Shown here: positions 15,896 through 25,932 of the stretch, in pieces
How positions within the stretch are numbered: position 1 is the stretch's first letter
How the letters are laid out: each line of letters opens with the position of its first letter
From: Chitinophagaceae bacterium IBVUCB1
GTDB lineage: Bacteria; Bacteroidota; Bacteroidia; Chitinophagales; Chitinophagaceae
Assembly: GCA_002127285.1 (NCBI GenBank)
Contig: NFUW01000002.1
Location: 706,744-770,743 of the forward strand
Length of the DNA stretch: 64,000 nucleotides
Direction of reading: 5' to 3'
Made by a program: the position numbers and the translations under genes
The notes under the pieces: generated by a model
Told to the model about the DNA's origin: nothing
Databases searched by the model: none
The model's input: only the letters and a program-made list of their open reading frames with translations

Positions 15896-16846
15896 TTACC
15901 CATAATAAGCTATCTCTTCTCTACCCTCACTGTTTCGCATACCTCGGTACATACCCGCTGAGTTGAAGCAAAACTCGTGATTACCATATTTATCTACACC
16001 TATCAATCCACCTTCGCCACCCATTTTTACCAGTTTGTCTTTTACCACCACATTACATGCTTCTTGTAGTGAAAGCCCTTTGTATTCCATCAGGCACGAT
16101 ACATCGTAGGCTACTACTGCACGCAAAAAGAACTCGCCATGTCCTGTACAAGATATAGCGCAGGTATGGTTGTTGGCATACGTACCACTACCCACTACAG
16201 GGCTATCACCAATGCGTCCGAACCTTTTATTGGTCATGCCGCCCGTAGATGTACCTGCTGCCAGATTACCATTCGCATCACAAGCTACTGCACCTACCGT
16301 ACCGAATTTATAATCTGTATTAGGTGCTGTACCCCCTTTCAGGTTATCGCCCTCATGGTCAAGTTGGGTGAAGTCGCTATCACGTATTTTCACCCATTGT
16401 TCGTAGCGTTGTTTGTTGAAGAAATAATCGTCTGTAGCCTGCTCTATGCCGCGCGATAAGGCAAACTCTCCCGCACCGCTACCGCTCAAAAACACATGAC
16501 CTGAATGCAACATCACTTCCTTAGCAAGGCGTATGGGGTTCTTTATGTTCCGCACACCAGATACTGCGCCAGCTGCCAAGTCCTTGCCATTCATCACCAT
16601 GGCATCCATTTCGTGGAGCCCTTTTTTGGTAAACACTGAGCCTCGACCTGCATTAAAAATGGGATTATTTTCGAGTGCTACAATGGCAGCAACGACCGCG
16701 TCCATAGATGTACCATTTTGCTTCAGCACATCGTACCCAGCATCCAATGCAGCTTTCAAGCCAGCATCGTATTCTGCTTCCATTTCTTTTGTCATCATTG
16801 CAGGTGTAATGTTGCCTGCGCCGCCATGTATAACGAGTGTAATCAT
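15896..16846 (-). CDS. Isoaspartyl peptidase / L-asparaginase (Ntn hydrolase)
   Basis: A 316-aa precursor that self-cleaves before its catalytic threonine. T183 lies in KFGTVGAVACD and becomes the new N-terminus. Other family segments are VIHGGAGNI (5-13), FNAGRGSVFTKKG and STGGMTNKRFGRIGDSP. It removes isoaspartyl residues from damaged peptides and can hydrolyse asparagine. It is the third gene of a minus-strand operon after the ABC permease and phosphoribosyltransferase genes, starting 12 nt after the latter. Confidence 0.93.
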   Translation of the reverse strand: MITLVIHGGAGNITPAMMTKEMEAEYDAGLKAALDAGYDVLKQNGTSMDAVVAAIVALENNPIFNAGRGSVFTKKGLHEMDAMVMNGKDLAAGAVSGVRNIKNPIRLAKEVMLHSGHVFLSGSGAGEFALSRGIEQATDDYFFNKQRYEQWVKIRDSDFTQLDHEGDNLKGGTAPNTDYKFGTVGAVACDANGNLAAGTSTGGMTNKRFGRIGDSPVVGSGTYANNHTCAISCTGHGEFFLRAVVAYDVSCLMEYKGLSLQEACNVVVKDKLVKMGGEGGLIGVDKYGNHEFCFNSAGMYRGMRNSEGREEIAYYG

Positions 16847-16858
16847 TCTGTTTTTTCT

Positions 16859-17359
16859 TTATGATAAATATGCCCCTGTAATGGTATCGCCATCCGTCTC
16901 TACTTCTATATGCTCTTGCAATGTAGTAGATACACTATGACCAACAATATCGGGCGATACTGGGAATGCCTTGTGTTTTCTTTCTACCAATACAGCTACC
17001 AGTATTTTCTTGGTTTCGTAATTCAATACAGGGCGCAAAGCATACAGCAGCGTTTTGCCTGAATTAGAAACATCATCTACCAACACAACCGATTTGCCTG
17101 TTAAGTCTGCCTGCAAATCAATCGCATCTGCCAATGGGTTTCGCTTATTCATTTTTACAGAAAGTACATCTACCTGCAAAGGGCTGATTTTTCTTATCCT
17201 TTCGGCAAGGCTTTGTGCTACTGCCATACCCGCTCTTTCAATGCCTATCAGCGTTACGGCTTGCTCATCGCTGTTATGCTCCCATACCTCATAAGCCATG
17301 CGTTGCAGTTTATGGCTAATCTGCTCCTTATCAAGTATAGATATTTTCTGTTTATTCAT
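16859..17359 (-). CDS. PyrR-like phosphoribosyltransferase
   Basis: A 166-aa protein with the PRPP-binding motif VVLVDDVSNSGKT (91-103) and GIERAGMAVA, typical of type I phosphoribosyltransferases. It resembles PyrR/uracil PRTases, but neither substrate nor an RNA-binding role can be fixed from sequence. ATG at 17359 is chosen because a longer frame would overlap the permease gene, and it leaves a 7-nt gap. It lies between an ABC permease and isoaspartyl peptidase gene, without pyrimidine genes nearby. Confidence 0.82.
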   Translation of the reverse strand: MNKQKISILDKEQISHKLQRMAYEVWEHNSDEQAVTLIGIERAGMAVAQSLAERIRKISPLQVDVLSVKMNKRNPLADAIDLQADLTGKSVVLVDDVSNSGKTLLYALRPVLNYETKKILVAVLVERKHKAFPVSPDIVGHSVSTTLQEHIEVETDGDTITGAYLS

Positions 17360-17366
17360 TTCAGTA

Positions 17367-18620
17367 TTAATTTGAACGTATAGCCACAACGGGGTTCAGC
17401 CTCGAAGCAGCCCTTGCAGGTATATAACCTGCCAGCACACCTACAAGTGCCGATATACCTATGCCTAATGAAAAGTTTTTGACAGATAATGTAACGGGGA
17501 AATCAGCCCCATAGGTTAGCAACAAACTAAGCAACAGCACAATAAAGATACCTATCAAACCGCCTGCAATGCAAAGGGTGATAGCCTCTATCAAAAACTC
17601 TGTAAGTATGCTGCGAGAGCGTGCGCCGATGGCTTTCTTCAAGCCTATTTGCTTGGTACGTTCTTTTACCGTTACAAACATGATATTGGCTATACCGAAT
17701 GCACCAACAATCAATGAAAAAGCACCTATTACTGCACCTATCATGTTAATACTGTCGAAGATAGTGTCTAACCTTGCCGACACCTCGCTCAGTTGGTTCA
17801 TGGCAAAATCATTCTTTTGTCCCGGCCTTACTTTTCTTGCTTTTCTCAAAGCACCTTCTACCTCGTATTTTACATCATCGGGGCTTCTGCCGTCTGCTAC
17901 TTTTATTATCAGGTTGGGGTCTCCATTCAGCGAGCGGGTGTCTAATATGGCTGATGCGGCGTAATAGGAAAAAATTATTCCCTCGTCAAAATTGAAACCA
18001 GCCATATCCTGCCCGACCTTCTTCATTACACCTACTACCAAAAACTGCTTGCCAAGAAATGAGACTGTTTTACCCAAAGCGTTCCTGTTGCCAAATAGTT
18101 GCGTATATACCTCATTTCCTATTACCGCCACATTTGTGCCGCCTTCCAACTCCGAAGATGTAAGGTATCTGCCTTGTGCTATCTCTACGCTTTGTACTTT
18201 GTCGAAATAATCGGTTACTGCATAGCCCGATATGCCTTCCAGTTCCTCATCTCCATGTTTTACAATTAGCCCGCGTTTCGTAAAACTGAGTGTAGCATAC
18301 TGCGCCCCGCTTACATTTTCCTGCACGGCTTTCAGTTCTTTGGGGCTCATGCTGGGCCTACGCCAAAACTCCCACCATTTATACTCGCCGCCCTCGTCCA
18401 TCCAAGGCCAACGTCCTACATATATCACGTCGCTGCCAAGCGCAGACATCTCTTTGCGGATATTATCTTTCATACTATCCAGCACAGTTAATACAGCTAT
18501 AATACAGAAGATGCCTATGGTAACACCTAATAAAGACAGGAATGTGCGCAACCTGTTGGCACGCAGCTCGTGCAGTGCCTGTTTGATGCTTGTACCTATT
18601 ATCTGCGCTGTATGACTCAT
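17367..18620 (-). CDS. MacB/FtsX-type ABC transporter permease
   Basis: A 417-aa inner-membrane protein. One helix is near the N-terminus (about 22-45, TFLSLLGVTIGIFCIIAV), then a MacB_PCD periplasmic domain, then three helices in the C-terminal FtsX domain (about 290-410), with VKERTKQIGLKKAIGARS before the third. Such permeases work with a LolD/MacB ATPase in lipoprotein transport or export. No ATPase gene is adjacent, so the partner is elsewhere. A -7 box ends 8 nt before the ATG. Confidence 0.9.
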   Translation of the reverse strand: MSHTAQIIGTSIKQALHELRANRLRTFLSLLGVTIGIFCIIAVLTVLDSMKDNIRKEMSALGSDVIYVGRWPWMDEGGEYKWWEFWRRPSMSPKELKAVQENVSGAQYATLSFTKRGLIVKHGDEELEGISGYAVTDYFDKVQSVEIAQGRYLTSSELEGGTNVAVIGNEVYTQLFGNRNALGKTVSFLGKQFLVVGVMKKVGQDMAGFNFDEGIIFSYYAASAILDTRSLNGDPNLIIKVADGRSPDDVKYEVEGALRKARKVRPGQKNDFAMNQLSEVSARLDTIFDSINMIGAVIGAFSLIVGAFGIANIMFVTVKERTKQIGLKKAIGARSRSILTEFLIEAITLCIAGGLIGIFIVLLLSLLLTYGADFPVTLSVKNFSLGIGISALVGVLAGYIPARAASRLNPVVAIRSN

Positions 18621-18628
18621 TAAGTGAA

Positions 18629-18636
18629 CAAATTTA
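18629..18636 (-). promoter_or_regulatory. -7 box TAAATTTG abutting the ABC permease start
   Basis: Minus-strand exact TAnnTTTG, with only 8 nt to the ATG at 18620. This suggests a leaderless or near-leaderless mRNA for the three-gene operon. Confidence 0.55.
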
Positions 18637-18639
18637 GCA

Positions 18640-18670
18640 TTTGGCTACCAATTAACTGTATGTAAATTTG
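18640..18670 (+). promoter_or_regulatory. Full promoter for the MFS gene
   Basis: TTTG (18640-18643), 19 nt, then TAAATTTG (18663-18670). This matches both elements of the Bacteroidota vegetative promoter. Start of transcription would be near 18676. Confidence 0.7.
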
Positions 18671-18693
18671 CCCAATAAGCTAAAGCAACCATT

Positions 18694-19962
18694 TTGCGCA
18701 TATATATTTCTTTCTTAGTAAAAAACAAGACGTTACGATACCCCGACTTTAAGAATTACTTAGTGATGCGCTTTATGCTGATTATGTCGCTGCATATGCA
18801 GACCACCATCATCAGCTACCTTGTTTACAGGCTTACGAAAGACCCCATAGCACTGGGTATGCTTGGGCTTTGGGAAGTAATACCCGCCATCGGGCTTTCT
18901 TTTATATCAGGGCCTGTAATAGACCACAGGGAAAAGAAAGGCACATTGACACAGTGCATTATACTATACCTGTTATTATCAGCGATGTTTGTTGTATTGG
19001 CTACCCATTGGTTTCAACAGGCTGCAGGTATTGACGTTACGGTATGGCTTATCTATCTGGGCATATTTATAAGTGGTGGCATCCGTGCATTCCTTAGTCC
19101 TGCCAACTTTGCCCTAATGGGTACGATAGTGCCACGTAAACTATATGCGAATGCCACTACATGGAGCAGCACGGCATGGCAAACGGGTGCTGTGATAGGC
19201 CCATTGCTGGGTGGCGCTATGATTGCCATCAGTGGCTTTGAAGCGAGTCTTGGCAGTATTATTGGTTTTCAACTGATAGCCTTGTATGCGCTGGCAAGAA
19301 TACCCAAACAGGCATTAATACAAAAAGCCAAAGAACCTATACTCAAGAGCCTGAAAGAGGGTTTGCAATTTGTATTTAAGACACAAGCTATCATGGCAGC
19401 GTTGTCGTTAGATATGTTTGCAGTGTTGTTTGGCGGTGCAGTTGCATTGCTACCTGTATATGCCGATGATATACTGCATGTAGGCGAGGTAGGATATGGA
19501 TGGCTGCGTGCTGCGCCAGCCATAGGTGCTATCATTTGTCTTGCTATATTATCGGTAATACCCTTAAAAACAAAAGCAGGTATGAAGCTGCTTTGGAGCA
19601 TTGCAGCATTCGGCATTACTACCATCATATTCGGCATATCTACCAGCTTTGTACTATCATTTACTATGCTGTTGTTGGGCGGATTGTTTGACAGCGTGAG
19701 CGTAGTAATACGTGGCACCATATTGCAACTATATACCCCCGACGAGATGCGCGGGCGTGTTGCGTCTGTCAATACCATGTTCATTAGCTCCTCCAACGAA
19801 TTGGGGGCATTGGAAAGCGGGCTGACGGCTAAATGGATGGGCACTGTAAATGCCGTAATATTTGGCGGTGCTATGACCCTGCTGATAGTATGGATAACGT
19901 ACCTGAAAGCTCCTATACTGAAAACCCTGAAACTGGACCCTAACGAGCAGGATAAAACATAA
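18694..19962 (+). CDS. MFS transporter, EntS-like
   Basis: A 422-aa inner-membrane protein with about 12 helices. The N-terminal segment LRYPDFKNYLVMRFML resembles the start of MFS_3 (enterobactin exporter-like) proteins. The loop after helix 2 contains SGPVIDHREKKGT, and the central loop contains PDEMRGRVASVNTMF. The substrate is unknown. The start is TTG at 18694, because the family N-terminal segment begins only about 14 residues later and no ATG precedes it. The end overlaps the converging DUF486 gene by 23 nt. Confidence 0.87.
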   Translation: MRIYISFLVKNKTLRYPDFKNYLVMRFMLIMSLHMQTTIISYLVYRLTKDPIALGMLGLWEVIPAIGLSFISGPVIDHREKKGTLTQCIILYLLLSAMFVVLATHWFQQAAGIDVTVWLIYLGIFISGGIRAFLSPANFALMGTIVPRKLYANATTWSSTAWQTGAVIGPLLGGAMIAISGFEASLGSIIGFQLIALYALARIPKQALIQKAKEPILKSLKEGLQFVFKTQAIMAALSLDMFAVLFGGAVALLPVYADDILHVGEVGYGWLRAAPAIGAIICLAILSVIPLKTKAGMKLLWSIAAFGITTIIFGISTSFVLSFTMLLLGGLFDSVSVVIRGTILQLYTPDEMRGRVASVNTMFISSSNELGALESGLTAKWMGTVNAVIFGGAMTLLIVWITYLKAPILKTLKLDPNEQDKT

Positions 19963-20281
19963 AGTAAACTGCCCCTACTATCAGTGCGAAAGCCACTGCA
20001 TAATTCCACTTAAAGGGTTCTTTGAGAAAGAAGATGGCAAAGGCACAAAAAACAACCAGCGATATTACTTCCTGTATAGTCTTTAACTGAAAGGCGGAAT
20101 AGCCCTCTTGCAAGCCAAACTTGTTGTTGGCAGGCACCATAAACAGGTATTCAAAAAAAGCGATACCCCAGCTTATCATTATCAGCTTGAACATGGGTAT
20201 TTCGCCTGCTTTTTTCAAATGCCCATACCATGCATAGGTCATAAAACAGTTGGAAATGAGTAGTGCTACGATTGTACGCAT
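19940..20281 (-). CDS. DUF486 / DMT-family small membrane protein
   Basis: A 113-aa protein with four hydrophobic segments and the family segment TYAWYGHLKK near 17-26, then SWGIAFFEYLFMVPANN and FKWNYAVAFALIVGAV. It is half the size of a usual drug/metabolite transporter and probably acts as a dimer. Function is unknown. ATG at 20281 is preferred as it gives the normal family N-terminus (MRTIVALLISN). It converges on the MFS gene. Confidence 0.85.
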   Translation of the reverse strand: MRTIVALLISNCFMTYAWYGHLKKAGEIPMFKLIMISWGIAFFEYLFMVPANNKFGLQEGYSAFQLKTIQEVISLVVFCAFAIFFLKEPFKWNYAVAFALIVGAVYFMFYPAR

Positions 20282-20310
20282 AATGCAGATTGATGTATAA
20301 ATATAATACA

Positions 20311-20338
20311 AAAGAAAAGCACCCGTAAAGACGGGTGC
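20311..20338 (-). terminator. Terminator for clpB
   Basis: GCACCCGT (20319-20326) pairs with ACGGGTGC (20331-20338). On the minus strand it is followed by TTTTCTTT. Confidence 0.85.
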
Positions 20339-20367
20339 ACATAAAACCAACCAATCAACAAAACCGT

Positions 20368-22971
20368 TTACGCGTCATTTCTTATCACCACTACTCCGTC
20401 AAACACATCTATCAACACTGGTTTTGTTTTATCTATCTCGCCACTTATTATTTTTTTACTCAGCAGATTCACAATGTCTTTCTGTATCACACGCTTCAAT
20501 GGCCTAGCACCATATTGCGGGTCAAAACCACGCTGCACAAGATAATCGAGCGCATAATCTGAAAACTGCAGGTTAATGTTTTGCTGCGCCAGTTGCTTTT
20601 GCAGGTTTTCAAGCTGTATGCGTATGATGCCTTTTATCTCTTTTCGCATCAAAGGATGGAACATCACTATATCATCAATCCTGTTCAGGAATTCGGGGCG
20701 TAGTGATTGCCTTAGCAATTCCAATACTTGCTCCTTAGTAGCTTCCACTACTCGTTCCACATCTTTGCCTTCCAACTCGGCAAAGTTTCCTTGAATGATG
20801 TGGCTACCCATATTGCTGGTCATGATGATGATGGTATTCTTAAAGTTCACCACCCTTCCCTTATTGTCCGTCAATCGCCCATCGTCTAATACCTGCAACA
20901 ATACATTGAACGTATCGGGGTGTGCTTTTTCTATTTCATCCAACAGAATAACTGAATATGGCTTGCGGCGTACAGCTTCGGTCAGTTGCCCGCCCTCATC
21001 GTAGCCTACATAGCCGGGGGGTGCACCTACCAGCCTGCTTACACTGTGCTTTTCCTGATATTCGCTCATGTCTATCCGCGTCATCATGTTGTCGTCGTCA
21101 AACAATACTTCTGCCAGTGCTTTAGCCAACTCCGTTTTACCCACACCCGTAGTACCCAAAAAGATGAAAGAACCTATCGGCTTGCGCGGGTCTTGCAGCC
21201 CTGCACGCCCACGACGTATAGCATCTGCTACCACTTCTATTGCTTCTTCTTGCCCCACAACACGTTTATGTAGTTCATCTTCAAGATGCAGCAATTTCTC
21301 TCGTTCACTTTGCAACATACGTTGTACGGGTATGCCTGTAGCTTTAGCTACATTTTCGGCTATATCTTCCGCATCTACTTCTTCTTTCAACAGGCGTTTG
21401 TGCTGACTGTCCATTTCTTGCAGTTGTGCGCTTAGCTGCTGCACGGTAGCCTCTTCTTCTTTTACCTTTCCGTAACGTATTTCTGCTACTTTACCATAAT
21501 CGCCATCGCGTTCTGCTTTTTCTGCTTCCAGTTTCAGGGTTTCTATATTCGTCTTGGCTTTATTAATCTTATCAACTATCTCTTTTTCATCCTGCCATTT
21601 AGCTTTCAGCGTATCTCGCTGCACTATCAGCATAGATATATCCCTGCCCAATTCTTTCAGCTTTTCTTCGTCATTTTCCCGCTTGATGGCTTCACGTTCA
21701 ATTTCTAACTGACGGATGCGGCGTTCCAACTCGTCCAGTTCTTCGGGCATGGAGTTCATTTCCAGCTTCAGCTTAGCAGCGCTTTCATCTATCAGGTCTA
21801 TGGCCTTGTCGGGCAAAAATCTGTCTGTTATATAACGATGCGATAATTCAACCGCTGCAATAATAGCCTCGTCTTTGATGCGTACTTTGTGGTGATTTTC
21901 GTACCTGTCCTTCAACCCGCGCAATATAGATATGGCATCTTCGGGCGTTGGTTCGTCAACTATTACTTTCTGAAAACGGCGTTCTAAAGCCTTGTCTTTT
22001 TCAAAATATTTCTGGTATTCGTTCAGCGTAGTAGCACCAATGGCACGCAACTCGCCCCTTGCCAATGCAGGTTTCAATATATTGGCAGCATCCATCGCAC
22101 CTTCCATAGCTCCTGCGCCTATCAATGTGTGTATCTCGTCTATAAACAGGATAATTTCTCCATTGCTCTCCGTTACTTCTTTCACTACTGCTTTCAGGCG
22201 TTCTTCAAATTCGCCACGGTATTTAGCACCCGCCATCAATGCGCCTAAGTCTAAAGTGTAGATAATCTTTGATTTCAGGTTATCGGGCACATCGCCATTA
22301 ATAATACGGTGCGCCAAGCCCTCTACTATGGCTGTTTTACCAACGCCCGGCTCGCCAACCAATATCGGGTTGTTCTTGCTGCGGCGCGATAGGATATGCA
22401 ATGTGCGGCGTATCTCTTCATCACGTCCTATTACGGGGTCTAATTTGCCATTGCGCGCTGCTTCATTCAGGTTTTTGCCATAGCGTTGCAGCGAGTTGTA
22501 TTGTTGTTCTGCTGTTTGAGAGCCAACCGTACTGCCTTTGCGCAGGTCTTTGATAGCAGCAATCAACCCTTTTTCGGTTAGCCCTGCATCTTTCAGCAGT
22601 TTGCCGGTATCGTCATTTACTTGCAGCACACCTATCAACAGATGTTCTTGTGTTACAAACTCGTCTTTGAATTCTTTAAGTGCATTACCGGCACGAAGTA
22701 TTACGTTATTAGCCTCTCTGCTGATGGTTTGTGCAGGTTCTCCGCCCTGTACTTTAGGCAGCTTCTTTATTTGCTCATCCAGCTTACCTTCAATAAAGCC
22801 AAGGTTTACGTTGTTCTTCTTCAGCAAATAAGATACAGGACCTTCTTCATCGTCTATGAGTGCCTGCAGCAGGTGTGCCGTTTCAATATTCGGGTTCTGA
22901 TTGTTAAAAGCCAGTTGCTGCGCATGTTGCAGCATTTCCTGTGCTTTGATGGTGAAATTACTTAAGTTCAT
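20368..22971 (-). CDS. clpB: ATP-dependent disaggregase ClpB
   Basis: An 867-aa AAA+ chaperone that rescues aggregated protein with DnaK. It has an N-terminal Clp_N repeat (1-145), a first AAA domain with GEPGVGKT and [17 protein letters not shown], a coiled middle domain (about 410-530) rich in Glu/Lys that marks ClpB rather than ClpA/ClpC, and a second AAA domain with [14 protein letters not shown] and [12 protein letters not shown]. Full length. No CIRCE or other heat-shock operator was recognised upstream (22972-23191). Confidence 0.96.
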   Translation of the reverse strand: MNLSNFTIKAQEMLQHAQQLAFNNQNPNIETAHLLQALIDDEEGPVSYLLKKNNVNLGFIEGKLDEQIKKLPKVQGGEPAQTISREANNVILRAGNALKEFKDEFVTQEHLLIGVLQVNDDTGKLLKDAGLTEKGLIAAIKDLRKGSTVGSQTAEQQYNSLQRYGKNLNEAARNGKLDPVIGRDEEIRRTLHILSRRSKNNPILVGEPGVGKTAIVEGLAHRIINGDVPDNLKSKIIYTLDLGALMAGAKYRGEFEERLKAVVKEVTESNGEIILFIDEIHTLIGAGAMEGAMDAANILKPALARGELRAIGATTLNEYQKYFEKDKALERRFQKVIVDEPTPEDAISILRGLKDRYENHHKVRIKDEAIIAAVELSHRYITDRFLPDKAIDLIDESAAKLKLEMNSMPEELDELERRIRQLEIEREAIKRENDEEKLKELGRDISMLIVQRDTLKAKWQDEKEIVDKINKAKTNIETLKLEAEKAERDGDYGKVAEIRYGKVKEEEATVQQLSAQLQEMDSQHKRLLKEEVDAEDIAENVAKATGIPVQRMLQSEREKLLHLEDELHKRVVGQEEAIEVVADAIRRGRAGLQDPRKPIGSFIFLGTTGVGKTELAKALAEVLFDDDNMMTRIDMSEYQEKHSVSRLVGAPPGYVGYDEGGQLTEAVRRKPYSVILLDEIEKAHPDTFNVLLQVLDDGRLTDNKGRVVNFKNTIIIMTSNMGSHIIQGNFAELEGKDVERVVEATKEQVLELLRQSLRPEFLNRIDDIVMFHPLMRKEIKGIIRIQLENLQKQLAQQNINLQFSDYALDYLVQRGFDPQYGARPLKRVIQKDIVNLLSKKIISGEIDKTKPVLIDVFDGVVVIRNDA

Positions 22972-23191
22972 TTGCGTTGTTTATTTCTAATAACTACACT
23001 TAAAAATTGTTCCAAACCTCACTTCAAGTCTTATTGTCAGGCTACGGCAAACACTTGTGCCAGCTTGTCTTTCTAAATTATAAAATCATGCTAAAATTGC
23101 AGGTTATTACAAGCGAATCTGTCTGTATGATAAACTGTAAAAAACTTATTAGCAATATGTGTGTTATAATAAATAGCAATACATTTACAAG

Positions 23192-23653
23192 ATGAGTACG
23201 AATAGTAAAAACAGACGTGTGTTGAGGAGAATGAAAGTAGTGCCTGCCCCTATGATAGACAGGCATACTTTAGACAAAGTGGTTATAGACACAGTGTTGA
23301 AAGCATTGTATAACAATGCCGATAAAGACATACTACATATTGAACATGATATATACGCATCGCAGGGGTTAAAACTACCTCTGAAAGAAAGCGAAAGGCT
23401 GTGGGACGTGATGATAGCGAGTGGCTGGGTAAGCCCCGTGATAGGCTTTGGAAATGCGGGCAAACTGGAGCTAACCCGAGAAGGCTATCAGTTAATGGCT
23501 CAATATGGCGGATATCATGAATATTTAGCCGCCGTATCAGCTGCTAATAGCCAACAACCTACACTTATACTGCCCATACAGGTAGAAGAAAGCCAAGACC
23601 CGCAAATAACTCCGCAAGACAACAAACAAACAAAAACTAAAAAAAAGAAGTAG
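23192..23653 (+). CDS. Conserved hypothetical protein with Lys-rich tail
   Basis: A 153-aa protein not recognised. The basic N-terminus (KNRRVLRRMK) is followed by an alpha/beta region (about 25-115) that could be a winged helix: paired helices around DKVVIDTVLKALY and ESERLWDVMIASGWV, then LELTREGYQLMAQYGG. The C-terminus is Gln/Lys-rich and ends in KTKTKKKK. The end of the core (LTREGY) resembles the wing of some HTH proteins, but this is weak. Confidence 0.65.
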   Translation: MSTNSKNRRVLRRMKVVPAPMIDRHTLDKVVIDTVLKALYNNADKDILHIEHDIYASQGLKLPLKESERLWDVMIASGWVSPVIGFGNAGKLELTREGYQLMAQYGGYHEYLAAVSAANSQQPTLILPIQVEESQDPQITPQDNKQTKTKKKK

Positions 23654-23702
23654 CCATAGCGTTAAAAGAAGCCATAGCAGGTTACTAAATGATTATTTCA
23701 GT

Positions 23703-23710
23703 TATTTTTG
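23703..23710 (+). promoter_or_regulatory. -7 box TATTTTTG abutting the TolC gene start
   Basis: Exact TAnnTTTG, with just 4 nt to the ATG at 23715. A leaderless mRNA is expected if this box is used. Confidence 0.5.
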
Positions 23711-23714
23711 CTGT

Positions 23715-25148
23715 ATGCGCAGCATATTTACGCTTTTACTGATAGTAGCGTACACTTCAATACAGGCTCAGACAGAAACAGGATGGACATTACAACAGGC
23801 CGTACAATACGCCTTAGACAATAATATATCCATACAACAAAACGCGCTGAACCAACGACTGGCTAAGCTAACGCATTTGCAAAGCCAACTATCGCAGCTA
23901 CCCAATATAAATGGTTCAGCATCCTACGGGCGCAGCTTTGGTCGTTCTGTTGACCCTACGACCAACCAGTTTGTACAAGGTACCAGTTACGACTTCATGG
24001 GCTTGAGTGGTAATGCAGATGTTTTATTATTTGGTTGGTTTCAAAAACGAAACAGTATAGCCAGTAATAAGTACAACTACTTAGCATCAGGTGCCGACCT
24101 TGACCAACTGAAAAATGATATATCACTAAACGTAGCCACAGGGTATTTGCGAGCCTTGCTTGCAAAAGAACAGGTAAACATCAGCAAACAGCAAGTGAAG
24201 CTATCCTCTGCACAACTAACACAAACAAGGAAATTTGCAGAAGCAGGCAGAGTGCCCGAACTGGATGTAGCACAACTGGAAGCACAACTTGCTAACGATA
24301 GTGCCAACCTCATTACCGCTTTAACAGACTATACTGCCTCTATACTGGATATTAAAGCATTGTTGAATCTTGATTTTCAATCACCATTTGATGTTGTAGT
24401 GCCGCAAATGAATATGGCTTCTGATGGCATTAGCCTCAATATGTCTCCCGAAGATGTATATATAGAAGCGGCTAAAAACTTCGGAACGGTTCGCAGTAGT
24501 ATGTATAAACTGCAAGCAGCGCAAAGGAACTTTTGGGCTGCAAAAGGCAACCTGATGCCGCAACTGGGGCTTGGCGCACAATTAGGTACCAACTGGTCGA
24601 GCACGGTAAAAGAAGTAGCCTCTGCCCAAATAGTTGGCGCAAGAGAAACAGGCGACTTTGTACCGGTGCTGGATACTACATTAGCTGTTTACAGGCCCGA
24701 TGTAAAAGTAACTACCCGAGATGTGCCACTGAAAACACAATTGGACAATAACTTCCGTCAAACTGTTTCTCTTAGCCTTAATATCCCCATCTTCAATGGT
24801 TGGCAATCTCAATATGCTGTGAAGCAAGCCAAGATAAATATGCTGACGCAAGAGCTTAATACCTACCAAGCCGAACTGAAGCTGAAGCAAGATGTTTATA
24901 AAGCCTACAACGATGCTACTAATTCTATCCAAAAATACTATGCTGCCGAACGTGCAGCTACATCTGCACAAAGAGCTTTTGACTTTGCACAAAAACGCTA
25001 CGATTTAGGATTAACAAATACAGTTGAATACCTGACTACGCAAAACAATATGTATTCAGCAACGGGCAATCTGGCAAGGGCTAAGTACGACCTGATATTC
25101 AAACTGAAAGTGATTGATTACTATCTTGGCAAAGAACTGAAACTATAA
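23715..25148 (+). CDS. TolC family outer membrane efflux protein
   Basis: A 477-aa protein with signal peptide MRSIFTLLLIVAYTSIQAQ. Two OEP repeats with long Gln/Ala/Asn-rich helices are seen, such as LTLQQAV-type WTLQQAVQYALDNNISIQQ near 26-44 and KYYAAERAATSAQRAF near 400. It forms the outer-membrane channel of a tripartite exporter. No membrane-fusion or inner-membrane pump gene is adjacent; instead an inositol phosphatase gene begins 1 nt later. Confidence 0.92.
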   Translation: MRSIFTLLLIVAYTSIQAQTETGWTLQQAVQYALDNNISIQQNALNQRLAKLTHLQSQLSQLPNINGSASYGRSFGRSVDPTTNQFVQGTSYDFMGLSGNADVLLFGWFQKRNSIASNKYNYLASGADLDQLKNDISLNVATGYLRALLAKEQVNISKQQVKLSSAQLTQTRKFAEAGRVPELDVAQLEAQLANDSANLITALTDYTASILDIKALLNLDFQSPFDVVVPQMNMASDGISLNMSPEDVYIEAAKNFGTVRSSMYKLQAAQRNFWAAKGNLMPQLGLGAQLGTNWSSTVKEVASAQIVGARETGDFVPVLDTTLAVYRPDVKVTTRDVPLKTQLDNNFRQTVSLSLNIPIFNGWQSQYAVKQAKINMLTQELNTYQAELKLKQDVYKAYNDATNSIQKYYAAERAATSAQRAFDFAQKRYDLGLTNTVEYLTTQNNMYSATGNLARAKYDLIFKLKVIDYYLGKELKL

Positions 25149-25149
25149 T

Positions 25150-25926
25150 ATGGCTGAACTAAAAGAGGTATTGTTAGAAGCAACCCGCGAAGCAGGCAAA
25201 ATAATTGCCGAATACTTTCAGGGTAGCTTTGCCGTAGATAATAAAGAAGGCATCAACAACCTTGTAACCGAAGTAGATAAACACGCCGAGAAAAAGATAA
25301 TAGAGATAATAAAAGCGCACTACCCTACACATAGCATCATCAGCGAAGAGATTGGTGAGTTAATGCAAGATTCTCCATACAAGTGGATTATAGACCCTAT
25401 AGACGGAACCGTAAACTTTGCACATGGCATACCATTGTGTTGCGTAAGTATAGGTTTGAAATACGAAAAGCAATTGATATTAGGGGCAGTGTACAACCCC
25501 ATGATGAATGAACTATTCTTTGCCGAAAAAGGCAAAGGCGCATTTCTGAATGACAAGCCCATCTCTGTATCAAAGAAATCTGATTTCAGAAAAGCCTGTC
25601 TGGTTACAGGTTTCCCTTACAAATGGCCGGAGTTAAAAGAACACCCCATCCGTGTATTTGAACGCTTTATTCTACAAGGCTTACCCGTAAGGCGTTTGGG
25701 CTCTGCAGCCATAGACCTTTGCTGGGTAGCATGTGGCAGGTTCGACGGATTTTGGGAATACAACCTTAGCAGTTGGGATGTAGCAGCAGGCTACCTGATA
25801 GTAGAAGAAGCCGGCGGGCGCATTACTAATTTTGATGGGGACAGATACAGTGTTTTTGACAAAGAAACACTTGCTACCAACGGGCATATACACGATGAAA
25901 TGCTCCGCATCATTAAGAACAAATAA
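25150..25926 (+). CDS. Inositol monophosphatase family protein
   Basis: A 258-aa metal-dependent phosphatase of the SuhB/IMPase/CysQ group. Metal-binding motifs are E63-E64 in SIISEEIGE, WIIDPIDGTVNFAHG (74-88), and SSWDVAAGYLIVEEAGG near 205-221. The substrate may be inositol phosphate or another sugar phosphate. It lies between tolC-like and thiL genes with very short spacings (1 and 6 nt), so all three are probably one transcript. Confidence 0.92.
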   Translation: MAELKEVLLEATREAGKIIAEYFQGSFAVDNKEGINNLVTEVDKHAEKKIIEIIKAHYPTHSIISEEIGELMQDSPYKWIIDPIDGTVNFAHGIPLCCVSIGLKYEKQLILGAVYNPMMNELFFAEKGKGAFLNDKPISVSKKSDFRKACLVTGFPYKWPELKEHPIRVFERFILQGLPVRRLGSAAIDLCWVACGRFDGFWEYNLSSWDVAAGYLIVEEAGGRITNFDGDRYSVFDKETLATNGHIHDEMLRIIKNK

Positions 25927-25932
25927 CAAAGC

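Noticed and set aside
22972-23191. CIRCE heat-shock operator upstream of clpB
   Set aside because: No TTAGCACTC-N9-GAGTGCTAA-like inverted repeat is present in the region.
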